Origin: Halorussus sp. MSC15.2
Lineage (GTDB): Archaea > Halobacteriota > Halobacteria > Halobacteriales > Haladaptataceae
Reading direction: 5' to 3'
Assembly: GCF_010747475.1 (NCBI RefSeq)
Contig: NZ_VSLZ01000001.1
Location: forward strand, 744,001 to 808,000
DNA length: 64,000 nt
Shown here in pieces: positions 28,362-37,569 of the stretch. Both the position numbers and the translations under genes were made by a program. Each line of letters opens with the position of its first letter. Position 1 is the first letter of the stretch. The notes below the pieces were generated by a model. The model saw nothing but the letters and a program-made list of their open reading frames with translations. It ran no database searches and was not told where the DNA came from.

Positions 28362-29608
28362 CTAACCCCGCGCGGCCAGAAGGTAGCCCCCGCGAATCCA
28401 GAGGACGGCCGCGACGCCGACCGCCAACAGGTGAAGTTCCGACACCCAGAAGGGGAGCGCGACGACGTGGCGAGCGCCCGCGAGGAGCGTCGAGAGGACC
28501 GGGACTTTCCGGTCGAAGAGACCCACGTCGGCCGTGTGACTATTACCGTAGGGCGACACCGAGTTCGCGGCCGATTCGCCGTGGGGCAGGCGGTCGGCTT
28601 CGTAGGGAAGCGACGGGACCGAGTAGCTCGCCGCGACGCTCCCGTTCTCGCGCACCTCGACCACGCGGTTGTTCCGGCTGTCCGTTATCAGCGTGTTGCC
28701 GTTCGGGAGGCGGTCGGCGTCCCGCGGCCAGTCGAGCGGGATGCCGCCGACCTTCGCCACCGACCACGCCTCCTCCCACGTATCGGTCGTGTCGTTCCGG
28801 TGGAGTTCGACCACGCGGTGGTTCTCGGAGTCGGCGACGAGGACCGCGTCTTCGCCGAGCCAGTGGGGGTTGTGCTGTTTGTCCAGCACGCCCGAGTCGG
28901 GGTTCTCGTTTACCACCTCGACCACACCCGACCCGCGCTCGACGACGAGCAGTTGGTTCATGTTCCGAATCGAGACGAGGTAGCGACCGTCTCCGATGCG
29001 GTCCACGTCGTTGAGGTGGAGCCAGTCGGTCGTCGTCGGGTCCTCCGGGCCGCCGTAGTGCTGGCTGGCGTTCCACGTCCAGACCCGGTCACCGGTCTTC
29101 GGGTTCAGTACGAAGATGCTCTCGAACTCCATGTCGGCGACGAGGACGTTCCCCGACGGGAGCATCTCGGCGTCGTGAACCTCGCTGTCCTCGCGCGTTC
29201 GGACCGGGTAGCTCCACTGCCAGACGACGCGCGGTTCGGGTTCGGGTTCGATGATTCGGACCCCGGTGCGCTTGCAGGGCGAGTCGTAGGGGCCGCAGTT
29301 CTGGTAATCGCCGGCCGCGAACGACGCCAACACGGACCCGTTGTCGAGTTGCTGGACGCTCTGGTAGCTGATGATGTCGCCGATGCTCCAGCGCACGTCG
29401 CCGCGACCGTCGAGCGCGGTCACGTTCCCGTTCGGTCCCGGTCCCTGCACGCCCACCAGTACCGACGTGTTGTCGCGTCCGCGGCCCCGGAGACGGTCTC
29501 GGTGTCGGGCGCGAGCGCCCAACTCGCGCCGAACGCCGCGACCAGCACGACCATCCCGACGACGAGAAACGCCACGCCGCGCCGGAACGAGTCGGTCAGT
29601 CCGAACAC
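28362..29608 (-). pseudogene. Arylsulfotransferase-like (ASST) propeller membrane protein; one frameshift
   Basis: The start GTG 29608 gives MFGLTDSFRRGVAFLVVGMV, a membrane helix, then the frame breaks at about 29485. It resumes as DNTSVLVGVQGPGPNG, with ASST-type blades: EVHDAEMLPSGNVLVADME, DRVWTWNAS, HLNDVDRIGDGRYLVSIRNMNQLLVVE, HNPHWLGEDAVLVADSENHRVVE, and a C-terminal helix (HLLAVGVAAVLWI). One lost G (GACGGCGAC read as GACGCGAC) accounts for it; the restored length is about 415 residues. ASST-like proteins transfer sulfate between phenolic compounds, but for archaeal members this is not shown. The pattern matches the other six single-base breaks, so it is probably intact in the cell. 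Confidence 0.75.
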
Positions 29609-29749
29609 GGTCGTCCCTCCTGTGCGTCCCGGACGGTCCCCCGTCCCCCGTTCGAGTACATGTCCGACGAGAGTATGCTATCATCTGACGTAACGTCTCC
29701 GGCCGAACCGGACGCCGAAAAAGGAATCGCCGATTAGGTCACACCGCGT

Positions 29750-32700
29750 TCAGCACTCCGACCAGCCGCAGGACTCGCAGGTCTTGCAGCCTTCGGAGTA
29801 GTACAGCGACAGCGACCCGCAGTCGGGACACTCGGGACTCTCGCCCGAGTCGATGATGTCCTGCTGGTCGGCCTCCTTACTCGTCGCGACCCCGCCGCTA
29901 CCGTCGGTTTCGGGGGCCTCGTCCTCGACTTCGGTGAGGTTCTGCTGTTGAGGGTAGGCCTTCTCGACTTCGCCGTCGAGGTACCGGCGCAGCGCCGTGC
30001 CGATGGCGTCGGGGATGGAGTTTATCTGCTCGCCCTTGTCCCACGCGACCTTCGGGCTACGGATGCCCTGTAGCTCGTCGGCTATCTCCTCGGGGTCCAC
30101 GCCCGAGCGGAGCGCCGTCGAGATGGTCTTCGCCAGCGCCTCGGTGAACGAGGCGGTGAAGCCACCGGAGTTGCCAATGTTGGCGAACAGCTCGAAGGGT
30201 CGGCCCTGCTCGTCCTCGTTGATGTTGACGTAGAGTTTGCCGTACCCGGTGTCGATGCGCTGGGTGATGCCGTGGAGCACGTCCGGGCGCGGACGCTTCT
30301 CGGCGTACGCACCGTCGGCGTCCTCGCCGTCGGCGACTTCGAGGATGGACTCGATTTGCTCGTCGAGGTGAGCCTGAACCTCGTCGCTCTCGACGAAGCC
30401 CTCGATGCCGCCGAAGACCTCTCGAATCTGCTCGACCAGTTGCTCGGCGGCCTCGGACTCGTCGGCGAACTCCTTGTTGTCCGCGCGAGTGGTGAGAACC
30501 TGCTTGGAGCGGGTGCCGTCGCGGTAGACGGTCACGCCCTTGCCGCCGTTCTCGTAGATGTACTCGTAGACCTCCTGCATGTCCTCCTTACTGGCGTCGT
30601 TCGGGAAGTTGCAGGTCTTCGAGATGGCCGAGTCCACGCCCTCCTGACAGGCGCACTGGACCGCGGCGTGGTCCTTGCCCGAGAGGTCGGAGGTCACGAC
30701 GAACAGTTCGCCGATGGCGTCCGGGACGGTTTCGAGTCCCTCGACGCCGTCGAACTCGTTGTTCGCCATCTGGTCTTGGGCCTCTCGCTTGACCTCCTCG
30801 ACGTCGATGTCGTTGTCCTCCAGCGTCCGGAGGAAGTAGTCGTCGAACTCCACGAGCATCTCGTCGCCCTGCACGTCGTCGGAGACGTTCTTGTAGTAGG
30901 CGACGTTGTAGATGGGTTCGCAACCGCCCGTGGTGTTCCCGACCATCGACGTGGTGCCGGTCGGCGCGATGGTCGTCGTGTTGTGGTTGCGGACCGGGAA
31001 GCCGTCCTCCCAGTCGTCGGCGTTCAGGCCGGTCTGCTTCTCGAACCACTCGGCGTACTCGGTGGGGTTCGCGTACTTCGACTTGTCCCACTCCTCGAAC
31101 GACCCGCGCTCCTCGGCGAGTTCGTGGGAGGTCCACTTCGACTCGTGGTTGATGTAGCGCATCAACTGGCGGGCAATTTCGTTCCCGGCGTCGCTCCCGT
31201 ACTCGACGCCCAACTGGATGTAGAGCTGGGCCAGTCCCATGACGCCGAGACCGATTTTGCGCATCTCCCGGACCTTCTGCTCGATTTTGTCCACCGGGAA
31301 GTCCGACATCGTGACGACGTTCTCGAGGAAGCGCGTGCCGTACTCGATGCGGTGGTCGAAGTCGTCCCACGCCATCGCGTCGGCGAGGAAGGCGTCTACG
31401 GCGTCCTCGAAGCTGTCGTACTCGTCGCCGTGGTCGTCGTACCAGACGCGCCAGTCGGGCGCGTCGGTGTCGGCCAGCGTCGAGAGGTTGATGTGGCCGA
31501 GGTTACAGGCCTCGTACTCTTCGAGCGGCTGCTCGCCGCACGGGTTGGTCGCCAGAATCCGGTGGTCGGGGTGCTCCTCCACGTCGAACGAGTGTTCCTT
31601 GTTGACTCGTTCGAGGTAGATGACGCCGGGTTCGCCGTTCTCGTGGGCACCGTCCACGATGCGGTCCCAGACGAGTTCGGCCGGAACCGAGAGTTCCTCG
31701 CCGACCTCGACGTGTTCGCCGAGGTCGAACATCTCGTAGAGTTCCTTGGTGTGTTCGGTGGCGATGTGGGGTTCGCCGGTCCGCGGATTCGTGAAGGTGA
31801 ACTCCTCGCCGTTCTGCACGGCCTCCATGAAGTCGTCGGTGATACCGACGGAGATGTTGAAGTTCGAGAGGTGACCTTCGGCGGCGTTCCGCAGGTGCTT
31901 GGGCACGCGCCCGTCCTCGTCGATGAGTTCGCGGGCCTCTTCGAGGGCCTCCTCGAACGAGTTGTGGGTGTAGTCGTCCGGGTCGTTCAGGCGGAGGGTC
32001 TCCGCGAGGCTGACGTCCTTGTTCTTGGCGTGGATGAACTGGATGACGTCGGGGTGCGAGACGCGCATGACGCCCATCTGTGCGCCGCGCCGGGCACCGC
32101 CCTGCGCGATGGTCTCGCACATCTGGTCGTAGGTCCGCATGAAGGTGATGGGTCCGGAGGCGATGCCGCCGGTACTGCCCACCGCGTCGCCGTAGGGTCG
32201 GAGCTTCCAGAACGCGTAGCCCATGCCGCCGCCGGACTGGAAGACCTGCGCGGCCTCCTTCGCGGTCTGGTGGATGTCGTCGATGTCGTCGGCCGGGGAG
32301 TCCACGAAACAGGCCGAGAGCTGCTGGAGTTCGTCGCCCGCGTTCATCAGCGTGGGCGAGTTCGGCATGAACGAGAGGTCTTCCATCAGGGTCTGGAACT
32401 CCTCGCGCACGTCTTCGACGTGGGCGCGAATCTCGTCGGGGAGTTCCGGGACGACGGTCTCGTAGGAGAACTTGTTGACGTTGTAGACGGAGAGCGTCGT
32501 TTCGACGTCGTCGTCGGCCGTCGTGCCCGCACCGAACACTTCCTCGGCGAGTTCGTCGCGCCGGGGGTGGTCGGGTTTGAGTTGGTCGGGCGTGACCGTG
32601 ACTTCCTCGTCGCGCTTCTCGGCCTCGTAGACAGCCTCGGCCAGTGCGATGTTCTCGGCGACGCGCGGGAAGAGGTCCTCCTGCTCCTCGATGAGGTTCC

Positions 32701-32842
32701 CGTCGGCGTTCTTCCGGAGGTAACGCGCCGGGAGGATGTTGTGATAGGCGTTGCTGGTCAGTCGGTCTTCGAGCGTCTCTCCCTCGGTTCGCTTGATGGG
32801 GAGCGTGAGTTCGTCTGCCGTGAGTTCACCCGCACCGCTCAT
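29750..32842 (-). CDS. nrdJ: Adenosylcobalamin-dependent ribonucleotide reductase (class II)
   Basis: This protein of 1,030 residues starts at ATG 32842, chosen over in-frame starts further up because MSGAGELTADELTLPIKR begins the family domain. Key sites are CFVDSPADDI (first active-site Cys region), the NPCGEQPLEEYEACNLG motif near residue 430, the finger-loop region, and the C-terminal redox-active and zinc-ribbon tail (ECPDCGSLSLYYSEG and CKTCESCGWSEC). It reduces ribonucleoside diphosphates to deoxy forms using B12, with no oxygen need and no small subunit. The gene stands alone, with a long leader of about 70 bases below the promoter. It is the main dNTP source in this organism unless other reductases exist elsewhere. 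Confidence 0.95.
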   Translation of the reverse strand: MSGAGELTADELTLPIKRTEGETLEDRLTSNAYHNILPARYLRKNADGNLIEEQEDLFPRVAENIALAEAVYEAEKRDEEVTVTPDQLKPDHPRRDELAEEVFGAGTTADDDVETTLSVYNVNKFSYETVVPELPDEIRAHVEDVREEFQTLMEDLSFMPNSPTLMNAGDELQQLSACFVDSPADDIDDIHQTAKEAAQVFQSGGGMGYAFWKLRPYGDAVGSTGGIASGPITFMRTYDQMCETIAQGGARRGAQMGVMRVSHPDVIQFIHAKNKDVSLAETLRLNDPDDYTHNSFEEALEEARELIDEDGRVPKHLRNAAEGHLSNFNISVGITDDFMEAVQNGEEFTFTNPRTGEPHIATEHTKELYEMFDLGEHVEVGEELSVPAELVWDRIVDGAHENGEPGVIYLERVNKEHSFDVEEHPDHRILATNPCGEQPLEEYEACNLGHINLSTLADTDAPDWRVWYDDHGDEYDSFEDAVDAFLADAMAWDDFDHRIEYGTRFLENVVTMSDFPVDKIEQKVREMRKIGLGVMGLAQLYIQLGVEYGSDAGNEIARQLMRYINHESKWTSHELAEERGSFEEWDKSKYANPTEYAEWFEKQTGLNADDWEDGFPVRNHNTTTIAPTGTTSMVGNTTGGCEPIYNVAYYKNVSDDVQGDEMLVEFDDYFLRTLEDNDIDVEEVKREAQDQMANNEFDGVEGLETVPDAIGELFVVTSDLSGKDHAAVQCACQEGVDSAISKTCNFPNDASKEDMQEVYEYIYENGGKGVTVYRDGTRSKQVLTTRADNKEFADESEAAEQLVEQIREVFGGIEGFVESDEVQAHLDEQIESILEVADGEDADGAYAEKRPRPDVLHGITQRIDTGYGKLYVNINEDEQGRPFELFANIGNSGGFTASFTEALAKTISTALRSGVDPEEIADELQGIRSPKVAWDKGEQINSIPDAIGTALRRYLDGEVEKAYPQQQNLTEVEDEAPETDGSGGVATSKEADQQDIIDSGESPECPDCGSLSLYYSEGCKTCESCGWSEC

Positions 32843-32935
32843 GCGTCGGTCACCTCGGGGGTCTGTACGTCGATTCTCGTTTCTCTGCAGGGGGTTGTGC
32901 GTTTCATTCGTGACGGAGATTTCGTTCTGAGGCCA

Positions 32936-32970
32936 CCCAGATAAACATTTCTTTAACTTCTGCAAGTTTA
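32936..32970 (-). promoter_or_regulatory. nrdJ promoter with an inverted repeat
   Basis: On the minus strand a TTTATC-type TATA-like box at about 32941-32946 precedes the gene. Just upstream lies AACTT gcag AAGTT (32955-32968 on the plus strand as aactt ctgc aagtt), a perfect 5-base inverted repeat with a 4-base spacer. It is placed to bind a dimeric regulator next to the TATA box. This is inferred from position only. Confidence 0.4.
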
Positions 32971-33238
32971 TTTGGACTGCGATGCCTCTGTTCCAAATTG
33001 TACGCTACCGCGACCGACCCGTCCGAGCGGACGGGGTGGATTCACGGCTGTCGGGTTGTCACTAAACGATAGCGTCCGGACCCTAATAAGAGTATGTAGA
33101 CCTCGGTGAAAGTAGTCAACGAACTAGACGGCCTTCGGGAATGACACTGGTATCGCGCTTCAGCCTCCCGATTTCGGAGTCCGAGACGATGTTCCGTTGC
33201 CGATACGTTTACGGTGGTCCGGTCACCTCGATGCTACC
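32970..33238. other. Intergenic region between nrdJ and a small membrane gene
   Basis: Together with the nrdJ leader this makes a gap of nearly 400 bases. It holds the nrdJ promoter side and, near 33205-33238, the upstream region of the small membrane gene. I see no gene, repeat or RNA in it. Confidence 0.4.
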
Positions 33239-33418
33239 ATGAATCTCGTACTCGCGGCCGGACTGCTCGCAACGCCGCTGGGGAAACTGCTGGTCGGACT
33301 CGTCGCGCTCGCGGCCGTCGTACTCGTCGGCCGAATCCTGTTGAACGTCGCGTGGAAACTGCTCCTCGTCGCTATCGTGGTCGTCGGAGCGCTCTACACG
33401 ACCGGTGTCCTGCTGTAA
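33239..33418 (+). CDS. Small hydrophobic membrane protein
   Basis: This protein of 59 residues starts at ATG 33239. It is almost entirely hydrophobic: LAAGLLATPLGKLLVGLVAL, then AAVVLVGRILLNVAWKLLL and VAIVVVGALYTTGVLL, two or three membrane segments. It resembles short uncharacterised haloarchaeal membrane proteins. No function is assignable. Confidence 0.6.
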   Translation: MNLVLAAGLLATPLGKLLVGLVALAAVVLVGRILLNVAWKLLLVAIVVVGALYTTGVLL

Positions 33419-33424
33419 CGCGAC

Positions 33425-33660
33425 CCGAGGGTTTAGGTGCGAAGGCGGGGCCAATCCTGCTCGGACACGTCGCGCGGTCACGCGAGCGAAGCGAGCGTGG
33501 CCTCGGAAGTCGCAGTTCGTGCAGGAAGCGAACGCGACGGAGCAGAACCGACTTCCGGCGGTTGCGGACAGGAAGGTGGCGACTCAGTCACCAGCGTCGA
33601 TGACTCCGCGACCGCCAGTCCGACTACCCTGAAAAGGCTGTGCCAAGCGACGAACCACCA
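33425..33660 (+). repeat. Intergenic element, copy B; candidate structured RNA with hairpin
   Basis: This gap lies between the small membrane gene and the convergent trpG. The block at 33611-33644 matches copy A (9427-9460) at about 30 of 34 positions and keeps its stem as CAGTC / GGCTG with a wobble change. Upstream, gcggttgcgg and gactcagtca also match copy A loosely, and AGTCA/TGACT forms a small hairpin. Earlier, 33477-33503 forms an imperfect hairpin of CG-rich arms (ggtcacgc / gcgtggcc). A TATA-like gtttaggtg lies near 33431. No shared reading frame exists. Confidence 0.4.
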
Positions 33661-33668
33661 GCAACACG

Positions 33669-34285
33669 CTACGCGACGTCGTCGAGGAAGTTCCGAATCA
33701 CGTCGTGACCGACGGCCGTCAGGACGCTCTCGGGATGGAACTGGACGCAACGAATCGGATGCTCTCGGTGGCGAACGCCCATCACGAGTTCGTCTCCCTC
33801 GTGGTCGGTCGTCGCAGTCACCTCGAAGCAGTCCGGTACGTCGGTCGCCACCAGCGAGTGGTAACGACCGGCACGGAACCCCTGCTCCAGTCCCGCGTAG
33901 ACGCCTCGGCCGTCGTGGTCCACGGGGAACGCCTTGCCGTGAATCGGTTCGGGCGCGCGGCGACCGACCCGCCGTAGGCGTAGACCGCGGCTTCGAGTCC
34001 GAGACACACGCCGAGCGTCGGCACCTCGGGACTCACCTCGCGGAACACGTCGAGCGTGACACCCACGTCGCGGTCGTTCTTCGGGTGTCCCGGCCCCGGC
34101 GAGACGATGATAGCGTCCGGGTCGGCCTCGCGCACGTCGGCGAGCGAGGCGGTGTTTCGGACGACTTCCGTCTTGGCGAACTCGCTCGTGTACTCCACGA
34201 GGTTGTAGGTGAACGAGTCGAAGTTGTCCACGAAGAGGACCTGCAGGTCGGTCGTCTCCGCCTCCGCACCGGCGCTCTCAGTCAT
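33669..34285 (-). pseudogene. trpG: Anthranilate synthase glutamine amidotransferase subunit; one frameshift
   Basis: From ATG 34285, VLFVDNFDSFTYNLVEY, AIIVSPGPGHPKNDRDVGV and TLGVCLG with the catalytic Cys are seen. The frame then breaks at about 33950. The other frame continues with RAPEPIHGKAFPVDHDG, AGRYHSLVAT and CVQFHPESVLT, which holds the catalytic His and Glu. Restoring one G (GTCGCCGCG to GTCGGCCGCG) gives SVGRAPEPIHG and 205 residues, the family size. It supplies ammonia from glutamine to TrpE. After VCLG the usual HQ is LE, which may be normal in haloarchaeal TrpG. The gene overlaps trpE by ATGA, and the rest of the operon is intact, so an error in the sequence is likely. Confidence 0.88.
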
Positions 34286-35898
34286 CGTCCCACCTCCGGA
34301 GCGTCGGCAGCGTCCGCCGCGTCCGACTCCTCGATACGTTCGAGGGCGGTCAGGACCCCGTCCATCTTCTGCTCGGTCTCCTCGTACTCGGCGGCGGGGT
34401 CGCTGTCCGCGACGATGCCCGCTCCGGCCTGCACCGTGATTCGGTCGCTACCCGGGTCGCCGACGGTCGCGCGGGACTCGACCGTCGCAGTCCGGATGAC
34501 GATAGCGAAGTCCGCGTCACCCGACCACGAGTAGTAGCCCACGCCACCGCCGTAGAGACCGCGGGCCGAGAGTTCGAGGTCGTCGATTATCTCCATCGCG
34601 CGAATCTTCGGCGCGCCCGAAAGGGTCCCGGCGGGGAACGACGCCCGGGTCGCGTCGAAGGGGTCGGAATCCTCGGCGAGGCGGCCCGTCACCGTGCTCT
34701 CGATGTGCTGGACGTGACTGTACTTGAGGACGTTCATGAACTCCTCGACCTGCACGCTCCCGGGTTCGCTGACCCGGCGCACGTCGTTGCGTGCGAGGTC
34801 CACCAGCATCGTGTGTTCGGCCCGCTCCTTTCCGTCGGCGAGCATCTCCCCCGCCAGACGCCGGTCCTCGACCGGACTCGACCCCCGTGAGCAGGTCCCG
34901 GCGATGGGGTTGGCCATCACCTCGCGGCCCCGGACCGAGACCAGCGTCTCGGGACTCGCGCCGACCACGGTCAGGTCGTCGTAGCCGAGCAGATACATGT
35001 ACGGCGACGGGTTCACGTCTCGGAGCGCCTCGTAGAAGCCGAGGGGGTCCACGTCCCCGCGGAGTTCGCGCTTTCGAGAGATGACGCCTTGGTAGATGTC
35101 GCCGTCGAGGACGTGTTCCTTCGCGGTTCGGACCGCCTGTTCGTACTCGTCTCGCGGCCCGGCGGTCGCCGACTCCCGGACGAACCCGCCCGTCTCGGGG
35201 GCGTCGGCCGATTCGAGCAGGTCGGCCACGCGGTCGGCCTCCGCGCGGAGTTCGTCGTAGACCGCACCGGGGTCGTCCTCCGGTCCGACGAGCGGCGTAA
35301 ACACGAGCGAGACCGTCCCCTCGCGGTGGTCGAACGCGACGGTCTTGGTGTTCAGGACGAACTGGGCGTCCGGGAACCGCGAGTCGGGACGCTCGACGCC
35401 GACCTCGTCGAGCCAGAGGTCGTACACCGCGTCGTAGGCCAGAAACCCGACCAGTCCGCCCTCGAAGTGCTGACGGTCCTCGTCGGGGAACCCGCGCTGT
35501 ACGGCGTCCGGCATGGCCGACCGGAGCGCGTCGAGCGCGTCGCCCTCGTGGTCGGCCGAGACGTACCTCGCGGCCCGGCCGCCGAGCGATTCGACTCGCA
35601 CGTCTTCGGGGTCTACCGTCACGACCGCCTCGGGGTCGTAGCCGACGTAGGAGTAGCGGGCGTGGCGGTCGCCCGACGCGTCCGGCGAGAACGCCCCGTC
35701 GGGGTCGCTGGACGCGGTCTTCTCCGCGCTCTCCAGCAGGAAGGCGTACTCCGAGGGGTCGGTCGCGGTCGAGCGCCCGGTCAGCGCCGCGTAGGCCGAC
35801 AGCGGAGTCGTCGCTACGTCGAGTTGTGCTTCGACGCGAATCACGGCCGGGTCGTCGTGTCCGGCGAGGTCAGTGAACTGTGCGCGTTCCGGTCTCAT
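34282..35898 (-). CDS. trpE: Anthranilate synthase component I
   Basis: This protein of 538 residues starts at ATG 35898. The chorismate-binding core is complete: EHVLDGDIYQGVISRKRELRGDVDPLGFYEALRDVNPSPYMYLLGYDDLTVVGASPETLV, then NPIAGTCSRG, ERAEHTMLVDLARNDVRRV and SFPAGTLSGAPKIRAMEIID. It makes anthranilate from chorismate with ammonia supplied by TrpG. The first 200 residues hold the N-terminal domain that in other species binds tryptophan for feedback. Start and stop both overlap neighbours by four bases (trpF before, trpG after). Confidence 0.96.
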   Translation of the reverse strand: MRPERAQFTDLAGHDDPAVIRVEAQLDVATTPLSAYAALTGRSTATDPSEYAFLLESAEKTASSDPDGAFSPDASGDRHARYSYVGYDPEAVVTVDPEDVRVESLGGRAARYVSADHEGDALDALRSAMPDAVQRGFPDEDRQHFEGGLVGFLAYDAVYDLWLDEVGVERPDSRFPDAQFVLNTKTVAFDHREGTVSLVFTPLVGPEDDPGAVYDELRAEADRVADLLESADAPETGGFVRESATAGPRDEYEQAVRTAKEHVLDGDIYQGVISRKRELRGDVDPLGFYEALRDVNPSPYMYLLGYDDLTVVGASPETLVSVRGREVMANPIAGTCSRGSSPVEDRRLAGEMLADGKERAEHTMLVDLARNDVRRVSEPGSVQVEEFMNVLKYSHVQHIESTVTGRLAEDSDPFDATRASFPAGTLSGAPKIRAMEIIDDLELSARGLYGGGVGYYSWSGDADFAIVIRTATVESRATVGDPGSDRITVQAGAGIVADSDPAAEYEETEQKMDGVLTALERIEESDAADAADAPEVGR

Positions 35899-36560
35899 GG
35901 CGTCGGAGTCGTGCGGGCGTGCTTCGCGGTCGTCACGAACTCGGCGACCGCGTTCGGGTCCTTTCGGCCGGGGATGGATTCCACGTCGTCGGCCTCCACG
36001 CCGCTCGCCACGTCCACGGCGAACGGTTCGACGGCGCGCACGGCGTCGGCCACGTTCGCCGGCGTCAGACCGCCAGCGAGGACGACCGGCGAGTCGAGCG
36101 TGGCGGCGAGTTCGGCGGTGCGCTCCCAGTCGTGGGTTCGGCCGGTGCCGCCCGCACCGTCGTCGTCCACCGAATCGACCAGCAGTCCGTCGGCCACCTC
36201 GTCGTAGCGCCGGGCCTGTTCGGGGTCGGCGGCGTCCACGACCTTGAGTACCTTCGCCTCGACGGTCGCGGTCAGGTAGGCGAGGTCGCCCGCACCCAAC
36301 TCGCCGTGAATCTGGAGCGCGTCGGGTTCGACCGCGCGGACGAGTTCGACCGCACGCTCGGGCGAGTCGGGCATCGTCACGAGGACGGTCGTGACGAACG
36401 GCGGGGTCGCGTCGGCGAGTTCGACCGCGCGCTGAACGTCGATTTCCCGCGGGGAGTCCACCGGCACGTCCACGAGCAGACCGACCGCGTCTGCGCCAGC
36501 CTCGACGGCCACTTCGAGGTCCTCGTGACAGGTGAGACCGCAGATTTTCGTCCGCGTCAT
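35895..36560 (-). CDS. trpF: Phosphoribosylanthranilate isomerase
   Basis: This protein of 221 residues starts at ATG 36560. KICGLTCHEDLEVAVEAGADAVGLLVD is the TrpF start with the catalytic Cys, and VSHG-type features continue through LQIHGELGA and the phosphate-binding end SPVVLAGGLTPANVADAV and VDVASGVEADDVESIPGRKDP. It isomerises phosphoribosylanthranilate to the linear form in tryptophan synthesis. It overlaps trpD by four bases upstream and trpE by four bases downstream. Confidence 0.95.
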   Translation of the reverse strand: MTRTKICGLTCHEDLEVAVEAGADAVGLLVDVPVDSPREIDVQRAVELADATPPFVTTVLVTMPDSPERAVELVRAVEPDALQIHGELGAGDLAYLTATVEAKVLKVVDAADPEQARRYDEVADGLLVDSVDDDGAGGTGRTHDWERTAELAATLDSPVVLAGGLTPANVADAVRAVEPFAVDVASGVEADDVESIPGRKDPNAVAEFVTTAKHARTTPTP

Positions 36561-37561
36561 GCTCTCACGGAGCGACCGAGTTCGTCGAGTTGCTCGGCGG
36601 CCGCGCCGTCGTCGATGGCCTTCGCCGCGAGTTCGGCACCGTCTTCGAGGGAGTCGGCCGCCCCCGCCACGTAGATGGCCGCACCGGCGTTGGCGAGGAT
36701 GATGTCGCGCTTCGCGCCGGTGACCTCGCCTTCGACGATGCCGCGGAGGTCCTCTGCGTTCTCCTCGGGAGTGCCGCCCGCCACGTCGGCCACGTCGTGG
36801 TGCTGGAGTCCGAGGTCGTCGGGTGTGATGGTGTACTCCTCGATGTCGCCGTCGTCGAGTTCCGCGACGGTCGTCTCCTCGTGGATAGCGATTTCGTCCA
36901 TGCCCGACCCGTGGACGACCAGCGCACGCTCGACGTCCATCTTGCCGAGCGAGCGGGCGATGACCGGCACGAGGTCGTCTTCGAAGACGCCGACGACCTG
37001 TGCGTCGGCACCCGCGGGGTTCGTCAGTGGCCCGAGGACGTTGAATACGGTGCGCATGCCGAGTTCTCTGCGAGGGCCGATGACGGCCTTCATCGCGGGG
37101 TGGAACGCCGGCGCGTGCATGTAGCCGATGCCGTTGTCTTCGATGGTGGCCTCGACCGCCTGCGGGTCCGCGTCGAGGTCCACGCCGACCTCCTCCAGCA
37201 CGTCGCTGCTTCCCGACGACGAGGAGACCGAGTAATTACCGTGCTTGGCGACCGGCACGCCCGCCGCGGACGTGACGATGGCGCTCGTGGTCGAGACGTT
37301 GATGGTGTTGTAGTCGTCGCCGCCGGTCCCGCAGGTGTCCACCAGCGGCGAGCGGTCTGGGTCGATGGTTCGGGCGGCGTCCCGCATCCCCTGCGCGAAC
37401 CCGGCGATTTCGGTCTCGGTCTCGCCCTTCGCTCGGAGGGCGGTGAGCAGTGCGCCGATTTGGGCCTCGGTCGCGCCGTCGAAGACGGCCGTGGCCGCTT
37501 CTCGCGCTTCGTCGAGCGTGAGGTCCTCGCCGTCGGTGACGCGTTCGATATAGTCCTGCAT
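36557..37561 (-). CDS. trpD: Anthranilate phosphoribosyltransferase
   Basis: This protein of 334 residues starts at ATG 37561. It has the TrpD features: LVDTCGTGGDDYNTINVSTTSAIVTSAAGVPVAKHGNYSVSSSSGSSDVLEEVG, HPAMKAVIGPRRELGMRTVFNVLGPLTNPA, and VVHGSGMDEIAI. It transfers phosphoribose from PRPP to anthranilate. As first gene of trpDFEG it follows the operon promoter with a leader of about 30 bases. The later genes of the pathway (trpC, trpB, trpA) are not in this window. Confidence 0.96.
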   Translation of the reverse strand: MQDYIERVTDGEDLTLDEAREAATAVFDGATEAQIGALLTALRAKGETETEIAGFAQGMRDAARTIDPDRSPLVDTCGTGGDDYNTINVSTTSAIVTSAAGVPVAKHGNYSVSSSSGSSDVLEEVGVDLDADPQAVEATIEDNGIGYMHAPAFHPAMKAVIGPRRELGMRTVFNVLGPLTNPAGADAQVVGVFEDDLVPVIARSLGKMDVERALVVHGSGMDEIAIHEETTVAELDDGDIEEYTITPDDLGLQHHDVADVAGGTPEENAEDLRGIVEGEVTGAKRDIILANAGAAIYVAGAADSLEDGAELAAKAIDDGAAAEQLDELGRSVRA

Positions 37562-37569
37562 TTGGAATC

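Noticed and set aside
30272-32944. An 890-codon plus-strand frame opposite nrdJ
   Set aside because: Shadow frame: no recognisable domain, and nrdJ on the other strand is complete with all its motifs.
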